Shown: positions 22,475 to 34,490 of the stretch, one piece after another
How positions within the stretch are numbered: position 1 is the first letter of the stretch
Layout: every line of letters starts with the position of its first letter
Assembly (NCBI GenBank): GCA_002189035.1
Contig: NEEC01000011.1
Coordinates: 1,054,001-1,118,000, forward strand
Reading direction: 5' to 3'
Length of the DNA stretch: 64,000 nucleotides
Source of the DNA: Utricularia gibba
Taxonomy: Eukaryota; Streptophyta; Magnoliopsida; Lamiales; Lentibulariaceae
Translations under genes and position numbers: made by a program
The notes under the pieces: generated by a model
The model's input: the letters and a program-made list of their open reading frames with translations, nothing else
What the model was told of the DNA's origin: nothing
Databases searched by the model: none

Positions 22475-25429
22475 GATGGTTACCAATGCATGCAATGGTT
22501 GTTATGGGATCAGGATTTTCACACTAGTCACACAGCTAGTGTGGGTTGGACAAACCAAAACAAAAGAGCAGTGCACTGATATGATAAAAAGTAGTTTTGA
22601 TTGATGAATATCAGCACATTGCTAGCAGCTATTCTTGTGCCAAAAAACATAAAAGACCTACAAATGAACAGAACTTAAAGACAGCAGAATAAATAACAGA
22701 AACCCGTAAGTGGGTGAGTGGACTTGTTCATGACACCATAATTTTCGAAGAGGTGGTTGAGGACTTGAAGCATGGCTAACTAAGTCAGGAACTGACGTGG
22801 ATCATATTTTTATCACTAATATTGAGGCTTGCTGACTTCATATGATCCAACAACAACACTATACATGTCATAAACTTAAAAGATCATGATGCTAACATTA
22901 TTCTCAAATATGAACTAGTTGGTCAGAATCTTAAAGCACAACAAAACAACCAAAATACTAGAAAATAAATATACTAGAAAAGTAGAAAGAGCAACATTCT
23001 CGAAGGGTCATGAGAGCATGAGTTGGAGTAGCTAGCAGTTCATTTAGAAGATAAGACGGAAGTATATATACACAAAGAATCTAACAGAACCTTACCCACT
23101 CTATAGTCTATTTTAACTCATGATGGTTAACATATTCTCACTAGATATAGCCTCAGGTACTAGATAGATGGTGAGATATGCACTTTACCCTAAACCAAAA
23201 GCTGTGTACTTCCTACTATTAGCTAGAAATTGAGATATCCTAGATATCTCAAGCTTGAAACCTAATGATCGACCCTCATCTGAGAAAGCAAAAGTCACAG
23301 CCTTTTGAAATACCTAAGTTATGTTCTTGTAAAAGTACAGCTTGATATGATACCATTTGGGAGGTACTAGAAGTGCAGAAAAATGGGGTATAGCTCATAA
23401 CCTTTTGATGGATAAAAGACGTTTCAATGGAGGTAAAAAAGTCGCCTGAAATCATGTTATAACAAACGAGACAAGCGACTCCTGATATAACAAAAATGAT
23501 GAAACGTCCATGGTGTCCATCACAATAAGTTGAAAACTCTAGAACAATGCATGTTAATCCAAATTTGTGATAGACATTGAGTATCAAGGCAGGATATTCC
23601 ATCACAAGTGTTAATACAATAGGAGAGTTTGAGATTCAAGTTTCTCAAAGGAGATGTAGTGATCCTACATGAAATATTACTCTTTAAATGGACCCGTTGG
23701 AACTAAAAAGCTGAAAGGTAGCACAACAAGCGAGTACAATATAATAGTACCCTATTCTCTAATGGTACCCTACATGAAATGTCTTTCTTTTGTTTTTCAT
23801 ATCGCTTGGGAGTGTCATATCTTGTGTGTGCATTTAGTGTCAAAAGGTTGTGTGTGTATTGTTTCACATACTTCGGAAAACTCTATAACTCAACACTTTA
23901 CAGCTCATTAGCTCAACAATGAACTCGGTTGAGTAACTACTGAACTCATCTAAAAATAGGAAATTCCACTCTTGATAAACTCTAGCTCAAGAACTCCAAC
24001 TCCTAGCTATGATATTCTCTCTTTATTTCTCTTAGCTCCAATTCCATTATGGTGGTCACTGTTTAAGAGCTCCCACTAACCCAAGAGTCCTAATAGGTTT
24101 TGTGGTAGTATCGCTAATTTCATTATGGAAAGAATATCTTCGCTCGTTGCGTGTGTTTATTTTGTTCCCTAGATGGTGGCAATAAGTGTGTGTGTGTGTT
24201 TGTGAGTTCTACTACAGAGTGTTCGCTGTTGTGTGTGTTTATTTTTTTCATTAACGATGGCATTTTAACAATAAATTATCAAGTGTCCAAGTGGAAATTG
24301 AGTAAGAAGATAATCATTATGTGACAATAAATTATAAAGTGTGCAAGTGGACAGCATTATTCAAATACTGCATCCCCATACATCCACTCCTTATGCATTC
24401 AAACACTGCTCATTGGCCCTATCATTTTTCAATATGGGGATTCTTTGCTCATAATCATACTGATGTTGAACTAAGCTATAAAAAAGAGAAGAGCTACTTC
24501 CCACTCAACCATGATTCCAAAATAAGAGACCCTAACCTCGTGGCACTACTGACCTTGAATTCCTTTCACTCAACCCATCCATCCTCCCATTTATCTTGAA
24601 TTCTATTCAGGGATGGTGTTGACCTTCGTGATTTCGTTGTCTAGAAACAAACCCTTCCCTCTCAAGTTGGTTCCTTCATCTCCAGCGGCCCCTTATTGCA
24701 CACTAATTTTTCTTTTGTTTCATTCCCAATCTACTTAATTTACCAAAAAGACGTTGGGTTAATTACATAAAATAATCATATAGGGATTTATTCACCTATG
24801 AAAAATAAAAGCCAAATTTAAATTTTTTTATAACGGATTTGGATAAAATTGACCTATGAAAAATTGGGTCAATTATATCAAACGGGTAAATGGGAATGCA
24901 TAATAAGTTTGCAATGTATTATGAAATAGTTAGGTCATTCTTATGAATTTTACAAACAGTTGGGTTAATTAGAATAATATCATAAACAATGGTATCAATG
25001 TTGTGAATATTTCAAAAACTATAAAATACAATATGCAGCAAATCATAGGTCTGTTATGTAACGAAGATAGTGTGGTCCAGATTACAGTTATCCCTAATTA
25101 CTACATGGTTTATACAAAAGTAAATTGCTTCTTAATCATAAAATAGTATCCCAGATAGCCATATCGAATAGGAATTGTCTTTATATGATTTCTATTGAAA
25201 TAAAAAAAAAACAAAAGCAGATTATAAACAATATTTCGAATTCATTTAAATGGAGTTCCGAGAGAATGAAGGCTGACAAGATCAAGTCAAAATTAATATG
25301 AAAAAATATGCTAAAGTAGTGAAAATGACTGACCTTATTCAAGAAAAAAAATATTTATTGGAGATTCCTTTTTATTTTAATATTTTCTTTATGATATATT
25401 TTTTTCAATCAACCATAAAAGAGACCAAA
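22475..25429. other. intergenic; one unidentified 109-codon frame and a periodic array
   Basis: No gene is recognised. A minus-strand open frame at 23276-23605 (starting MMEYPALILNVYHKFGL) is longer than most random frames here but matches nothing I know. A short GT microsatellite lies near 24186-24203. About 24760-25030 holds a degenerate array of GGGTTAATTA..ATCAAA-like units resembling those at 8885-9130. Confidence 0.4.
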
Positions 25430-25435
25430 GTCAAT

Positions 25436-25619
25436 CTATTTCTTTATTTAATCATGAATCATATGTTTGTACCAATAGGGACAGAATTTTTTTTAATCCT
25501 AATTAGCATATTATGTTGGTTCTTTTGATTAATATATCTGGAAATACCATCTTAAGACCATTTCAGATGCAGCTTACATTAAAATTACTGTTGTTCGGAC
25601 ATCTGGTTTGTTCAGCCAT
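25436..25619 (-). pseudogene. rpl33: plastid rpl33 relic (nuclear plastid DNA)
   Basis: On the minus strand an ATG at 25619 leads into RCPNNS-like and GISRYINQKN-like segments, then FCPYWYKHMIH-type sequence and a stop near 25436. This is the order and end structure of plastid ribosomal protein L33, including the zinc-binding-like CPY region. It is 184 bp against about 201 bp for an intact gene, with small deletions that break the frame. It lies beside psaJ and trnP relics in plastid order, so it came in as one plastid fragment and is not expressed as a ribosomal protein. Confidence 0.8.
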
Positions 25620-25825
25620 GAAAAACTGTTTAATTTTTATTTGCTCAATCCATCTGATTCGAAGACACAAAAAAACTCGCTAAAGATCTTCTCCTTGATA
25701 GATATTCATTTTACTACACGGCTACTACCATCCCGTTAGTTAAATTTGAACTTGTCTTGCAGACGTTGAATCCGTTTTTTATTGTATCTCTAATGTTCTT
25801 CATTCTTTTCAATATTATTAACTTG

Positions 25826-25957
25826 AATGGAAAAAAGGGAAATGTCAATGCATGTGAGAAAACAAATGATTAATCTCTTTCAATAGACCGGCTAACAACC
25901 CCAACCATAGCGTACTTAGTATTGGGGCCAAGGAGAGATATGTTTTTAGGTTTCAAA
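25826..25957 (-). pseudogene. psaJ: plastid psaJ relic (nuclear plastid DNA)
   Basis: The minus strand reads [20 protein letters not shown], then [10 protein letters not shown] and LTFPFF. This is photosystem I subunit IX, a one-helix thylakoid protein of about 44 residues. The start codon is lost (the expected ATGCGAGATC is reduced to TTTGAAACC), an indel lies after the EIN segment, and the stop is changed. It is on the same strand as the rpl33 relic and opposite to trnP, exactly as in plastid genomes. Confidence 0.85.
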
Positions 25958-26187
25958 TAAGAAAACCTCCTTTTTTTACGTATTGTAATACATACGGAAA
26001 ATATATATATGATCGCATATGTACTTAAGGGCCACCTAGAGTTAGACATGGAACACCAAATGAAATATACGATGATCCATAATAGGTGAAAAAAAAAATC
26101 TTCTTTATCAATCCTTTCTCAATCAAGTAAATAGAAATGTGAAGAACAAGACAGGAATTCTATATAAGGATAACGGAGACCAATTAA

Positions 26188-26261
26188 AGAGATGTGGCGC
26201 AGCTTGGTAGCACGTTTGTTTTGAGTACAAAATATCACGGGTTCAAATCCTCTCATCCAAT
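26188..26261 (+). pseudogene. trnP-UGG: plastid trnP-UGG relic with altered anticodon
   Basis: The 74-nt stretch matches the plastid proline tRNA along its length, including the T-loop segment CACGGGTTCAAATCC. Several G-to-A changes are present. One converts the anticodon TGG to TGA (TTTTGAGTA), and others weaken the acceptor stem (AGAGATG against CATCCAA) and D-arm. It cannot be a working plastid tRNA here. With psaJ and rpl33 it defines a plastid insertion of at least 0.83 kb. Confidence 0.9.
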
Positions 26262-26449
26262 CTATTACTGCAGTTAGGCAACGTGTTAAGCTGAATACAT
26301 GAGATCGACTCAAATTGCATGAACTCACGAACCTATTGAATACAGGGGATTCAGCTTAGAAGAAGCATACTTTTTTTTGTCTTTACAGTCTTCAGTATTT
26401 TAATAAAAAATTTGAGACCTAAAATAGAAAGGAAGCTTATCATCTCAAC

Positions 26450-29345
26450 TCAAGCCAACCCAAATTCCAGTGGAGGGCCGAATATCAGTGCTATGACTTT
26501 GAGGAGTGGAAAAGAGAAACCTAGAAGAGAAACCTAGAAGAGAATTGGTCCAAAATGAGATTAAGGAGAACGAAATAGAGGAGTACAAAGTTGTTGTGCA
26601 AAGTGAAGACTAAGTTGAAGTACTACCAGAACTTGTCACAGTGAAGATGACCCAACCTCCATTTTCAAGAGATTGAAGTTGAGCAAAACGAGAAGGAGAA
26701 AATGCTGAAATCATTGAGAAACACTTCATTGAATTTAACTCTCTTGGAGTATATTGATCTTGTGCCAAAGAATGTCAAATATTTGAAGCAGTTGTGTATA
26801 TCTAAACCCAAGCTGAAAGAGAAGAGCAACGTGAAATTGAGTGAAAGCTGCTCAGTACTTCTCACATGGAAACTACTTGAAAAATGCAAGGATCGGGGTA
26901 TGTTTTTTATCCCATGCAAATATAGGAGATTTGTGCATCAAGAGAGCTATGGTAGATCTGGGAGCTTCTATAAATGTCATGTTGAATTCTGTTTATGAGG
27001 TGCTTAGGTTGGGATCTTTGCAAGCATCAGGTGTGCAAATTGAACTTATAGATCAAAGGATAATTTCTCCCAAGGGATTAATTGAGGATGTTTTAGTGAA
27101 AATTGAGTATCTAATGTTCCCAACTGATTTTTATGTGATGAATATGCCCATTAATGGATCAAAAGACACTACCATTATCTTGGGGGATCATTTTTTAGCG
27201 CTTCAAATGCAATTATTAATGTGACGATGGAGACCATTGAGCTATCTTTTGATGAAGTAAAAATCATATTTGACATGAAGGATGTGAAGCATTATCCCAG
27301 TGATTTTGAGAGCATATGTGTGGTGGATGTCATGGATGGAGTCATTGAGAAGCACTTGGAGAAAGAGATTCTAGAAAACGAAGAAGCTCATAATGAATTT
27401 CTACTTGCAAAATCAGAAGCTGAAGAGAAATTTGAGCAACTAAACGTGATGCAAGCCAAGACCCAGGAAGAGAGGTTAGCTGAATTGAAACCATTGCCTA
27501 ATTATTTAAAATATATTTTTCTTGATGCAAAATTTAGGAATCCTGTTATCATTTCCACTGGTCTGAGCTCAGATCAAGAGTCACAACTTCTCGAGATACT
27601 AAATAGAAACAAGGCAATAAGTTGGACATTTGATGACATTGAAGGGATGCCCATCCATATGCATGCACAAAATTTTTCTGGAGGATGGAGCTAAACCCGT
27701 TTGTCAGCCTCAAAGACGCCTCAACCCATAATGATGGAGGTGGTAAGAAAAGAAATTATTAAACTAGTGGGTAAGTCTATTTGGCCAAAGAAGACTAGGA
27801 TGACCATGGTGGAGAATGAGAGAGGCAAACTTGTTCCACAAAGGGTGCAAAATGGATGGTACATTTGCATAGATTACCGGAAATTAAATGAAGTGATAAA
27901 GAAAAACCATTATCCTTTGCCTTTTATTGATCAGATGTTGGAAAAATTGGTTGAAAAATCATTATATTGTTTTTTGAATGGATATTTTGAATGTAATTAA
28001 ATTCCTATTTCAAGACAGTATCAAGATAAGACAAGCTTCACGTATTTGTTTGGAACTTATACTTACAAGAGGATGCCTTTCAGATTGTGTAATGCTCCAA
28101 CAACATTTCAAAGATGTATGACTAGCATTGTCTTCAATTTTTGTAAAGATTTTATTGAAATATTTATGAATGATTTTAGGGTATATGGAGAAAATTTTGA
28201 GTTATGCTTAGATTATTTGAATCAAGTTTCGAAGAAATGTGTGGAAAAGAACCTAGTTTTAAATTCTGAAAAATATCATTTTATAGTGGATCATGAAATT
28301 GTTTTAGGATATGTGATTTCTAAAAAAGGAATTGAGGTAGATAAGGCAAAAATTGAAATTATGTCTAAACTTCCTTATCCTGTTAATGTAAAAGGTATTA
28401 GATCTTTTTTAGGATATGCTGGTTTTTATAGGAGGTTCATTAAGAATTTTTTGAAAATTGCTTTGCCTCTTAATAGTTTGTTGCATAATGATGTTGATTT
28501 TAATTTTGATGATTCATGTAAGCAAGCTTTGAATTCTTTGAAAAAGGCTGTTACTACTGCACCTGTGATGTAACCATCTGATTGGAGGTATGATTTTGAG
28601 ATCATGAGTGATGCAAGTAATCATGCTATGGGTGCTGGGGTGCTGTTTTGGGACAGAAAATTGAAGAGAAGCACCATATTATTTCTTATGCTTCAAAAAC
28701 CTTGGATAAGGTTCAGAAAAATTATACCATGATTGAAAGGGAATTTTTTGCTGTTATTTTTGTCTTGGAAAAATTTCGTTCTTATCTTTTAGGTAGCAAA
28801 GTTGTGGTATACACTGATCATTCATTAGTGAAGCACGTGATGAAGAAGAAGGATTCCAAACCAAGACTTATCAAATGAGTCCTTCTAATTCAAGAGTTTG
28901 ATGTTGAGATCAAGGATAGATCTGGAAGGGAGAACCTTGTGGCTTATCACCTTAGTTGAATAGAAGGAAGTGAAGAAGATGGGATCATCACTAGATGAAC
29001 AATTATTCTTAGTTCGGACTACTATACGTGAATTGTGGTTTGTTGATCTTGCAAACTTTGTTTCAATACGAGTGATGCCACCTGGAATAGATTGTCATGC
29101 AAGGAACAAGCTGAAGAGTGATGTCAAATACTATATATGGGATGATCCATATTTATGGAAGAGATGCATTCATGAAAATGAAATTCCAAAAATCATTGAT
29201 TCTTGTCATGCAAGACCTTTTGGTGACCACCATGGACCAAACCGGACAGCCAAAAAAAATTCTAGATTGCAGATTCTATTGATCTCACACTTTCATAGAT
29301 TGTTATGCTCATTGCAAAGATTGTGAACCATGTCAAAGAGTAGAA
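26450..29345 (+). pseudogene. Ty3/gypsy (Athila/Tat-like) gag-pol relic
   Basis: Domains follow in order: a gag tail with ISAMTLRSGKEK (about 26490-26520); an aspartic protease with RAMVDLGASINVML (about 26940-26990); reverse transcriptase from WYICIDYRKLNEVIKKNHYP (27860) through YKRMPFRLCNAPTTFQRCM (28060); RNase H with [11 protein letters not shown] and then [20 protein letters not shown] (28600-28870); and an integrase zinc-binding segment, SCHARPFGDHHGPNRTA followed by CKDCEPCQR (29205-29335). The reverse transcriptase active site is changed (FMNDF where FMDDF is expected), and frameshifts and stops occur throughout. The integrase core and everything after it are absent: the sequence passes straight into an LTR piece. 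No 5' LTR is seen. The DLGAS protease and gag tail fit the non-chromovirus branch. Confidence 0.85.
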
Positions 29346-29361
29346 AATTTATCAGATAGAT

Positions 29362-30152
29362 TTTTCTGAATGTTTTTTAGTTTCTGTGACTAACTTTCTC
29401 ATGATGTCTTTGACATTTTCGCTACTTTATCTTAATGATAAAGTAGAATGAGTAATTAAACTTAGGGAATGCCTCAAGGTGTAGAATGATGATGTGGAGA
29501 TAGGGTTTATAAGACAATTGACTATTGTTTCTTAGCTTTTGTTTTTATCATTCTTCGGATAGACCTAAGGGGGGAAACAATTAGCTTCATAACTAAGATG
29601 TTTGATTTAGAGGTAAACCAACAAATCAAGGTAGGGATAATAGGTGTTAGTCTTAGGTAGAACCAGTAGAATCGGGTAGACCTATTTCTACATATCTCAT
29701 ACATGGGTAGACCTAAGTATGGGACGAGTAATGATATTAGGGGCTATCTTGATCAAAAACATGATTAATAACTTGGGTAGACTTAAGTTGTTTAGAGTTA
29801 TGAATATAGAACATTGTAAATTAAATTAGGAACCTTAGCAATACATTGCCTACATATCCTTGAGGCATCTTGATGTTACTTTGTACTAGAACCATTATTT
29901 GTAACCTTCAGCATTAAAACTAGATACTGTTTACTAAACAACCAACTACTGCTAACTTCAGTTTAGACTAAGAACAACGTTTATTTCAAAGTCTATATCT
30001 GATAAAACACTGTGCAAGCACCAGCTACTTGATCGACCCCAAAATCTACTATACAAGTTTTTTGAATTTATATTTTGTGTAGAGGGATGACAAATTTATT
30101 TGGTATGAAGATTTCCTCTTTTGCAATGACTTAAACAAATTTTCGTTTATCA
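29362..30152 (+). mobile_element. 3' part of a TGATAA-family LTR
   Basis: This matches roughly the last 790 bp of the LTR copies at 14406 and 36859 (GGTAGAACCAGTAGAA, TGGGTAGACCTAA, TAAATTAAATTAGGA, CAAATTTTCGTTTATCA end). The first ~530 bp of the LTR are missing. Gypsy pol sequence abuts it, so a deletion from integrase into the LTR is the simplest reading. Confidence 0.75.
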
Positions 30153-31372
30153 ACACTCGATTTCATTCTTGCCATCATATGAGACGAGTTGAGCAATTGT
30201 TGTTTTCACTGGTATTGAGTGCTGCAACACTTTACTTGTGGATTTCATTCTAGTTATACTATTGATCCATTCTCTCATTTTATTGCTCTAAGTTAGAGTA
30301 GTCTTGTTGCTGTTTTTTTTTTTTAGTTTCCTAGAATTTTTTGGTGTTCTTCTGTGTGCTGCTTTTATTTTGTCAAGTGTCCAAGTTTTCATTCAAAATA
30401 GCAGAGTTTTTAAACCCTTCTTTTTCATGTGAAGCAACTCAAAATTCAATTTTCAATTTAGAATTAGAAAATGAGTGTGAAACTGAGGTTCATGGATCTA
30501 CCTCTAATTCAAAGAAGTGCAAGTCTTCTAAATCTCTAGATTGGCATGATCATTTTGATTTTGAAAGAGATTTAAGTAAAGTGAGGTGTAAATATTGTGC
30601 TGTGAAATATAAACATGGTAAAAATGGTTCAACTACTAATTTTTTAAGACACATTAGAATTAAGCATCCTAATAAACACTTTTCTTGTAAACAATCTAAA
30701 TTGAATGTTATTGATGGTAATATTAGTGCTAAATTTATTTTTAATATAAAATCTTCTCAAATTAAGTTAGTACTTTACTTAATTTCGTGTGAAAAAAGTA
30801 TATAGTGAAGTAGAAAATCCATATTTTATAAAATTTATTATTTCTAATTTGCAACCGCATTTCGTTCCATTTTCCAGAAGAAAAGATGTTTCTATTGCAT
30901 TAGAACAATTTAAATAGAAAAAAATGGTTTAATTTCAAAGTTTGAATCTTTAAAATGAAAAATTTATTTAACTTGTGATGTTGTTACTGCTTCATGGACA
31001 CATGGACCATGCACAAGAGAATTTGAATGTTTCGACCTTACAAACCTCCATACAAAGGTGTGTACATTGCTATGTTTATTTCTGATATTTGTCATAGATA
31101 CATGATACATGATCGTTTTTTTCCATTACTTTATATATTGCTTTAACTAATTCGAGTGCTATTAGATTTTTGAGAACATCTATGACTCCTATGTTAGGTG
31201 GTGCTTTTTTTCATGTAAGATGTGTTTGCCACATTTTAAATTTATGCTTTAGAATTTTATTACATTTCTAGTTTACTTACTTTCTTAAGAAAGTTAGTTA
31301 ACATTCTAAAAATTTCTAGTACGAAAAAAAAATGAATTTAAACACTTATGTGAATCTAATGGAATTCCATTT

Positions 31373-31903
31373 TGATGGGGTATAAATCGGGTGAAGATAA
31401 TCAACTTCTGAAAGGCTGCCAAAAGGAGCTCTGATGGGATAACGCCAGCCGACTGATCGATATGTGTCAGAAATCTGACAGCAGCGGCCGTATGGCACAG
31501 TCTGAAAAGCGGCCGAATCATAGCAGAACAGGCGGCGATCATCTGAAAAGTAAGATCACAGTAGAAATACAGAAAGCAACCGACACCTAAAACTGATAAT
31601 TCGGTCAGATCAACCTCTTCTATAAGGAAGGAAAATTCTGAAGGGCAGGAGGTTGGACTCCAAGCCCGTCAACTTGTATCTTCCCACATCACCTCCATCT
31701 AGTGAAGGATTTTCGGGTGAGCTCCTAAAGCTCCGTGTTTTTTCCGTTCTCCGACGGTTTCCACGTAAAAAATCTTTGCACATCTTTATTTCTACTAATC
31801 GAGCTGAGTAAAACTCCAAAAACTTAACCAGGTGTGGTACATCCGGCTGCACCCATAACTTGAAAATCGGCCTCCTCTCAGGTACCGATTTTCGCTCACA
31901 ACG
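31373..31903 (+). mobile_element. solo LTR (TGATGGGG family) inside the hAT relic
   Basis: A 531-bp insert begins TGATGGGGTATAAATCGG and ends near CGCTCACAACG. It is flanked by CATTT (31368-31372) and TATTT (31904-31908), a 5-bp duplication with one change. Removing it lets the hAT reading continue from NGIPF into KTLKCDLPIR. A second copy of the family lies at 55872-56393. It is more GC-rich than its surroundings. Confidence 0.8.
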
Positions 31904-32479
31904 TATTTAAAACTTTAAAGTGTGATTTACCAATTAGATAGAATTTCATATTTTTATTATTCATTCCATGCTTCCTTATAGGGATATAGTTGAAACTTTC
32001 GTTAATTTATTTCTTGAATTAAATTGTAAGATTGTTAAAACAGATTTTGAAAAATTAGATATTTTGATTGACTATTTATCTGTTTTTCATCGTTATACTA
32101 TAATTTTTAGTTCAGTATATTATCCTATCATGCATTTAATGTTTTATGCTCTAGTTTACATTACATTGTTCTTTAAAAAATATAGTAGTGTTGATTTCCT
32201 TAATGATTTTTTTAAAATGATTTTAAAAATTAAAATTCTTGTTGCAAATATACTTGATCCTAGGGTTAAAAGTTTTGGATTGCCTACTGGTCTTAAATTT
32301 TTTTTATGATTTTTACAATTTTCTTCAACTTGATGGTATTTTTTAAATGCAACTTCTATTTATAATTCTGTGCATTAAAACATTTATATGAGCTTTATGA
32401 TGTTAAACTCAGTAATCTCCAATTTGCATTCCAAGGCGTTAGAAACTACAAATGATTACTATTCATTAGTGCAAGTATC

Positions 32480-33119
32480 GACTACTAACAATCTATGTTC
32501 AACTCAAATACATAAATCAAATCGTTTTTGTGATGGCTCCACGTGAATCGGTTCACCCATTTATTAAAAATATATTTTTAAAAATATTATTATAAAAGTA
32601 TAAATTAATTTTTTAATAAAAATTAGGGAATGCTATAAGAATAAAACTTTAAATAACTTTAATATAAAATGAATGAATATGGAATGCAATATATCTACTA
32701 TACTTTATTTATAAAACAAAATAAAAAATAATACCAAAAATTAATACCTAAATTGGAAATTAGTATTCGATAATCCTGATTTCTTCTTACACGTCTTAGT
32801 TGTTAACGACAAACTTGCAAGCACCTACATAAACTTTCTCATGAATTGTAAATGGGTTGGAGTGATGGATGGATTGAAAAGACATGGAGAAGCAATGTAA
32901 TGAGTGATGCAATTTGAAACCAAATTTTGAGGGATTTTATTTGTTAAGGATTTAATTTTAATCGGCCCGTTTTTTTCTTTTTTTCAGATATCGATTCAGC
33001 CGATTGAACCTAGTAATTACTTGCTACGTTGAAAACATAGCTAACAACAGAACATCAAAATCAAGTGAAGTTGCATTGTAAAATGCAATGCATGAGCTTC
33101 ATGGGGAACAAAGGAGACA
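32480..33119. other. AT-rich, no gene seen
   Basis: Sequence between the middle and C-terminal hAT pieces. No coding similarity or repeat ends are recognised. Confidence 0.4.
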
Positions 33120-33215
33120 ACTCTGATTTTTAGATGGGTGGAAGACTCAATCTTGCCATTAAGCGATTTTGGCACAAGTTGCAAGAGATGTGTTCACATC
33201 TCCAGCATCAATGTG

Positions 33216-33945
33216 GCATCGGGATGTTGACGGTTGAAGGTGAACAAGAGGAAAGACAGCATCATTCGGTAAGCAACACAGGAGGTTCGAGTCTGGAGAT
33301 GTTGAGAACGACAGGCGGAAGAAAGAGAAAGAAGAAGATGCTACATGGACCGGAGCTTATTATGCTGGACCGTAATGCTATGAAATGGGCCGCTGAAAAC
33401 ACTTCAACTAGCAAGACGTATTTGGAACCATTCAAGGCCCAAGGAGAGAGTGTCATGACTATCGAGCTGGAGGATCAGTAACGGGCTACCTCATACGGCA
33501 TAGGCTATCGTTATAAACAAACTTATATATAAATATCTGTGTTCATTTCTAAAAAAAATGCAAGGGCTTTCCATATCAAACCTCTTGTCCAGAGCAACAT
33601 ATGCTTCACTCTACTACTACATCTGCTTTCCTCCGTTAAAGCACATACCTCAGTTACTGCTAACACAGGAAAGTATGTTTAGTTCAAGTGATCAAGTTCT
33701 AACATCGAAATTATCTTCCTTGACTCCAAATACATTGAAAACATGCATATGCTTGAGGGATTGGTTATGTGCTGATCAAAGAGAACAGAATTTAATTACC
33801 ACCAAAGAAGAAGATGATGTAGATAGCAATTAAAAGGTATGAAAACTTCAAATGATTTAGGAAATTTATCAAAAAAAAATGTTTTTAACTCCACCTTTTA
33901 TCAAATGAATCAGGTAATTTGTTAATTGGTTGATTGCATTTTAAC
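33216..33945. other. no gene assigned
   Basis: Open frames at 33134-33481 and 33558-33833 are present, but neither shows a domain. The first overlaps the hAT dimerisation piece in a different frame and is probably a chance frame. The second could be an upstream part of the O-fucosyltransferase fragment, but I see no motif to support that. Confidence 0.4.
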
Positions 33946-33949
33946 AGGA

Positions 33950-34490
33950 TCATACTTTTGCAAATCGTCTGTCATTTGATGTACTGCCAGCTGTACAGAG
34001 GCTTAGATGTTTGGCAAACCATCAGGCTTTAAGTTTCTTTATTCCCACATTGACAAAGAGTGAGGTTTGGGTTGCTAGAATAAAAGATATATCAGTGTAA
34101 ATAATAGTAGGAAATATATATCAGTGCATCTTCGTCTTGAAAGTGTTCATCTTTTTCTAGAAGTTTCCACATGCACTTACTCATTTTCTTATCTAGGACA
34201 TGGGTACTTTCTCGTGTTGTATGTATGTGGTGGGGGGCAAGAAAAGTTGGATATGGATGCTGCCAGAGAAAGAGGATGGAAGGGAAAATTTACTAAACCT
34301 GCTCGTCTAATCCATCCTGGAGTTATTAACTTAAATGGAAAATTTCCATTGACACCTCTCGTGGTACACACTACTTAACATGCTTTAGCCTCAAGTAATC
34401 ATCCATGGGTCTTATCTTTCACCCACCACATTGGTTTGATGCTCAGAGGATGGGCTTCGATCGGAGTACGAATATCTATTGTTGCAAATT
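33950..34490 (+). pseudogene. plant O-fucosyltransferase (GT106/DUF246) fragment
   Basis: Three pieces in order match the C-terminal half of plant O-fucosyltransferase family proteins, Golgi enzymes with a GDP-fucose fold. ANRLSFDVLPAVQRLRCLAN (33960-34020) resembles the conserved RLRC region. LDMDAARERGWKGKFTKPAR (34243-34302) with GVINLNGKFPLTPL is the typical block before the active C-terminal motif. GLMLRG (34434-34451) is followed by GFDRSTNIY in a +1-shifted frame. A stop follows VVHTT, a base is missing in the GLMLRG-MGF join, and the N-terminal exons are absent. It is on the same strand as the response-regulator fragment 350 bp downstream. Confidence 0.75.

Larger units (their letters stand above)
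25430..26262. other. nuclear plastid DNA insertion (NUPT): rpl33-psaJ-trnP
   Basis: Gene order and relative strands (rpl33 and psaJ on minus, trnP on plus) match the plastid rpl33-psaJ-trnP segment. Outer limits are uncertain: the rps18-side spacer may reach down to about 25290, and no trnW is found past 26262. Many changes are G-to-A or C-to-T, the usual decay of methylated nuclear insertions. Confidence 0.85.
30341..33215 (+). pseudogene. hAT (RICESLEEPER-like) transposase relic
   Basis: An N-terminal BED zinc finger is visible around 30530-30690: SLDWHDHFDFERDLSKVRCK, then the CKYC pair and the LRHIRIKHPNKHF histidines. Middle hAT segments flank an LTR insert (FKHLCESNGIPF before it, FKTLKCDLPIR and LPYRDIVETFVNLF after it), and ILVANILDPRVKSFG follows near 32245-32280. 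A likely C-terminal dimerisation piece appears at 33125-33215 as FLDGWKT and AILAQVARDVFTSPASM in a broken frame. Stops and shifts are frequent, and ~650 bp of unrecognised sequence separates the last two parts. No terminal repeats or 8-bp duplication were found. BED-hAT transposases are nuclear DNA-binding enzymes; this copy is dead. Confidence 0.75.

Noticed and set aside
26188-26261. Functional nuclear tRNA
   Set aside because: Damaged acceptor stem and anticodon, and linkage to psaJ and rpl33 relics, show it is plastid-derived debris.
33134-33481. 115-codon open frame with a lysine-rich stretch, at first taken as a gene
   Set aside because: Its beginning overlaps a hAT dimerisation segment readable in another frame (AILAQVARDVF), and the protein itself shows no domain.
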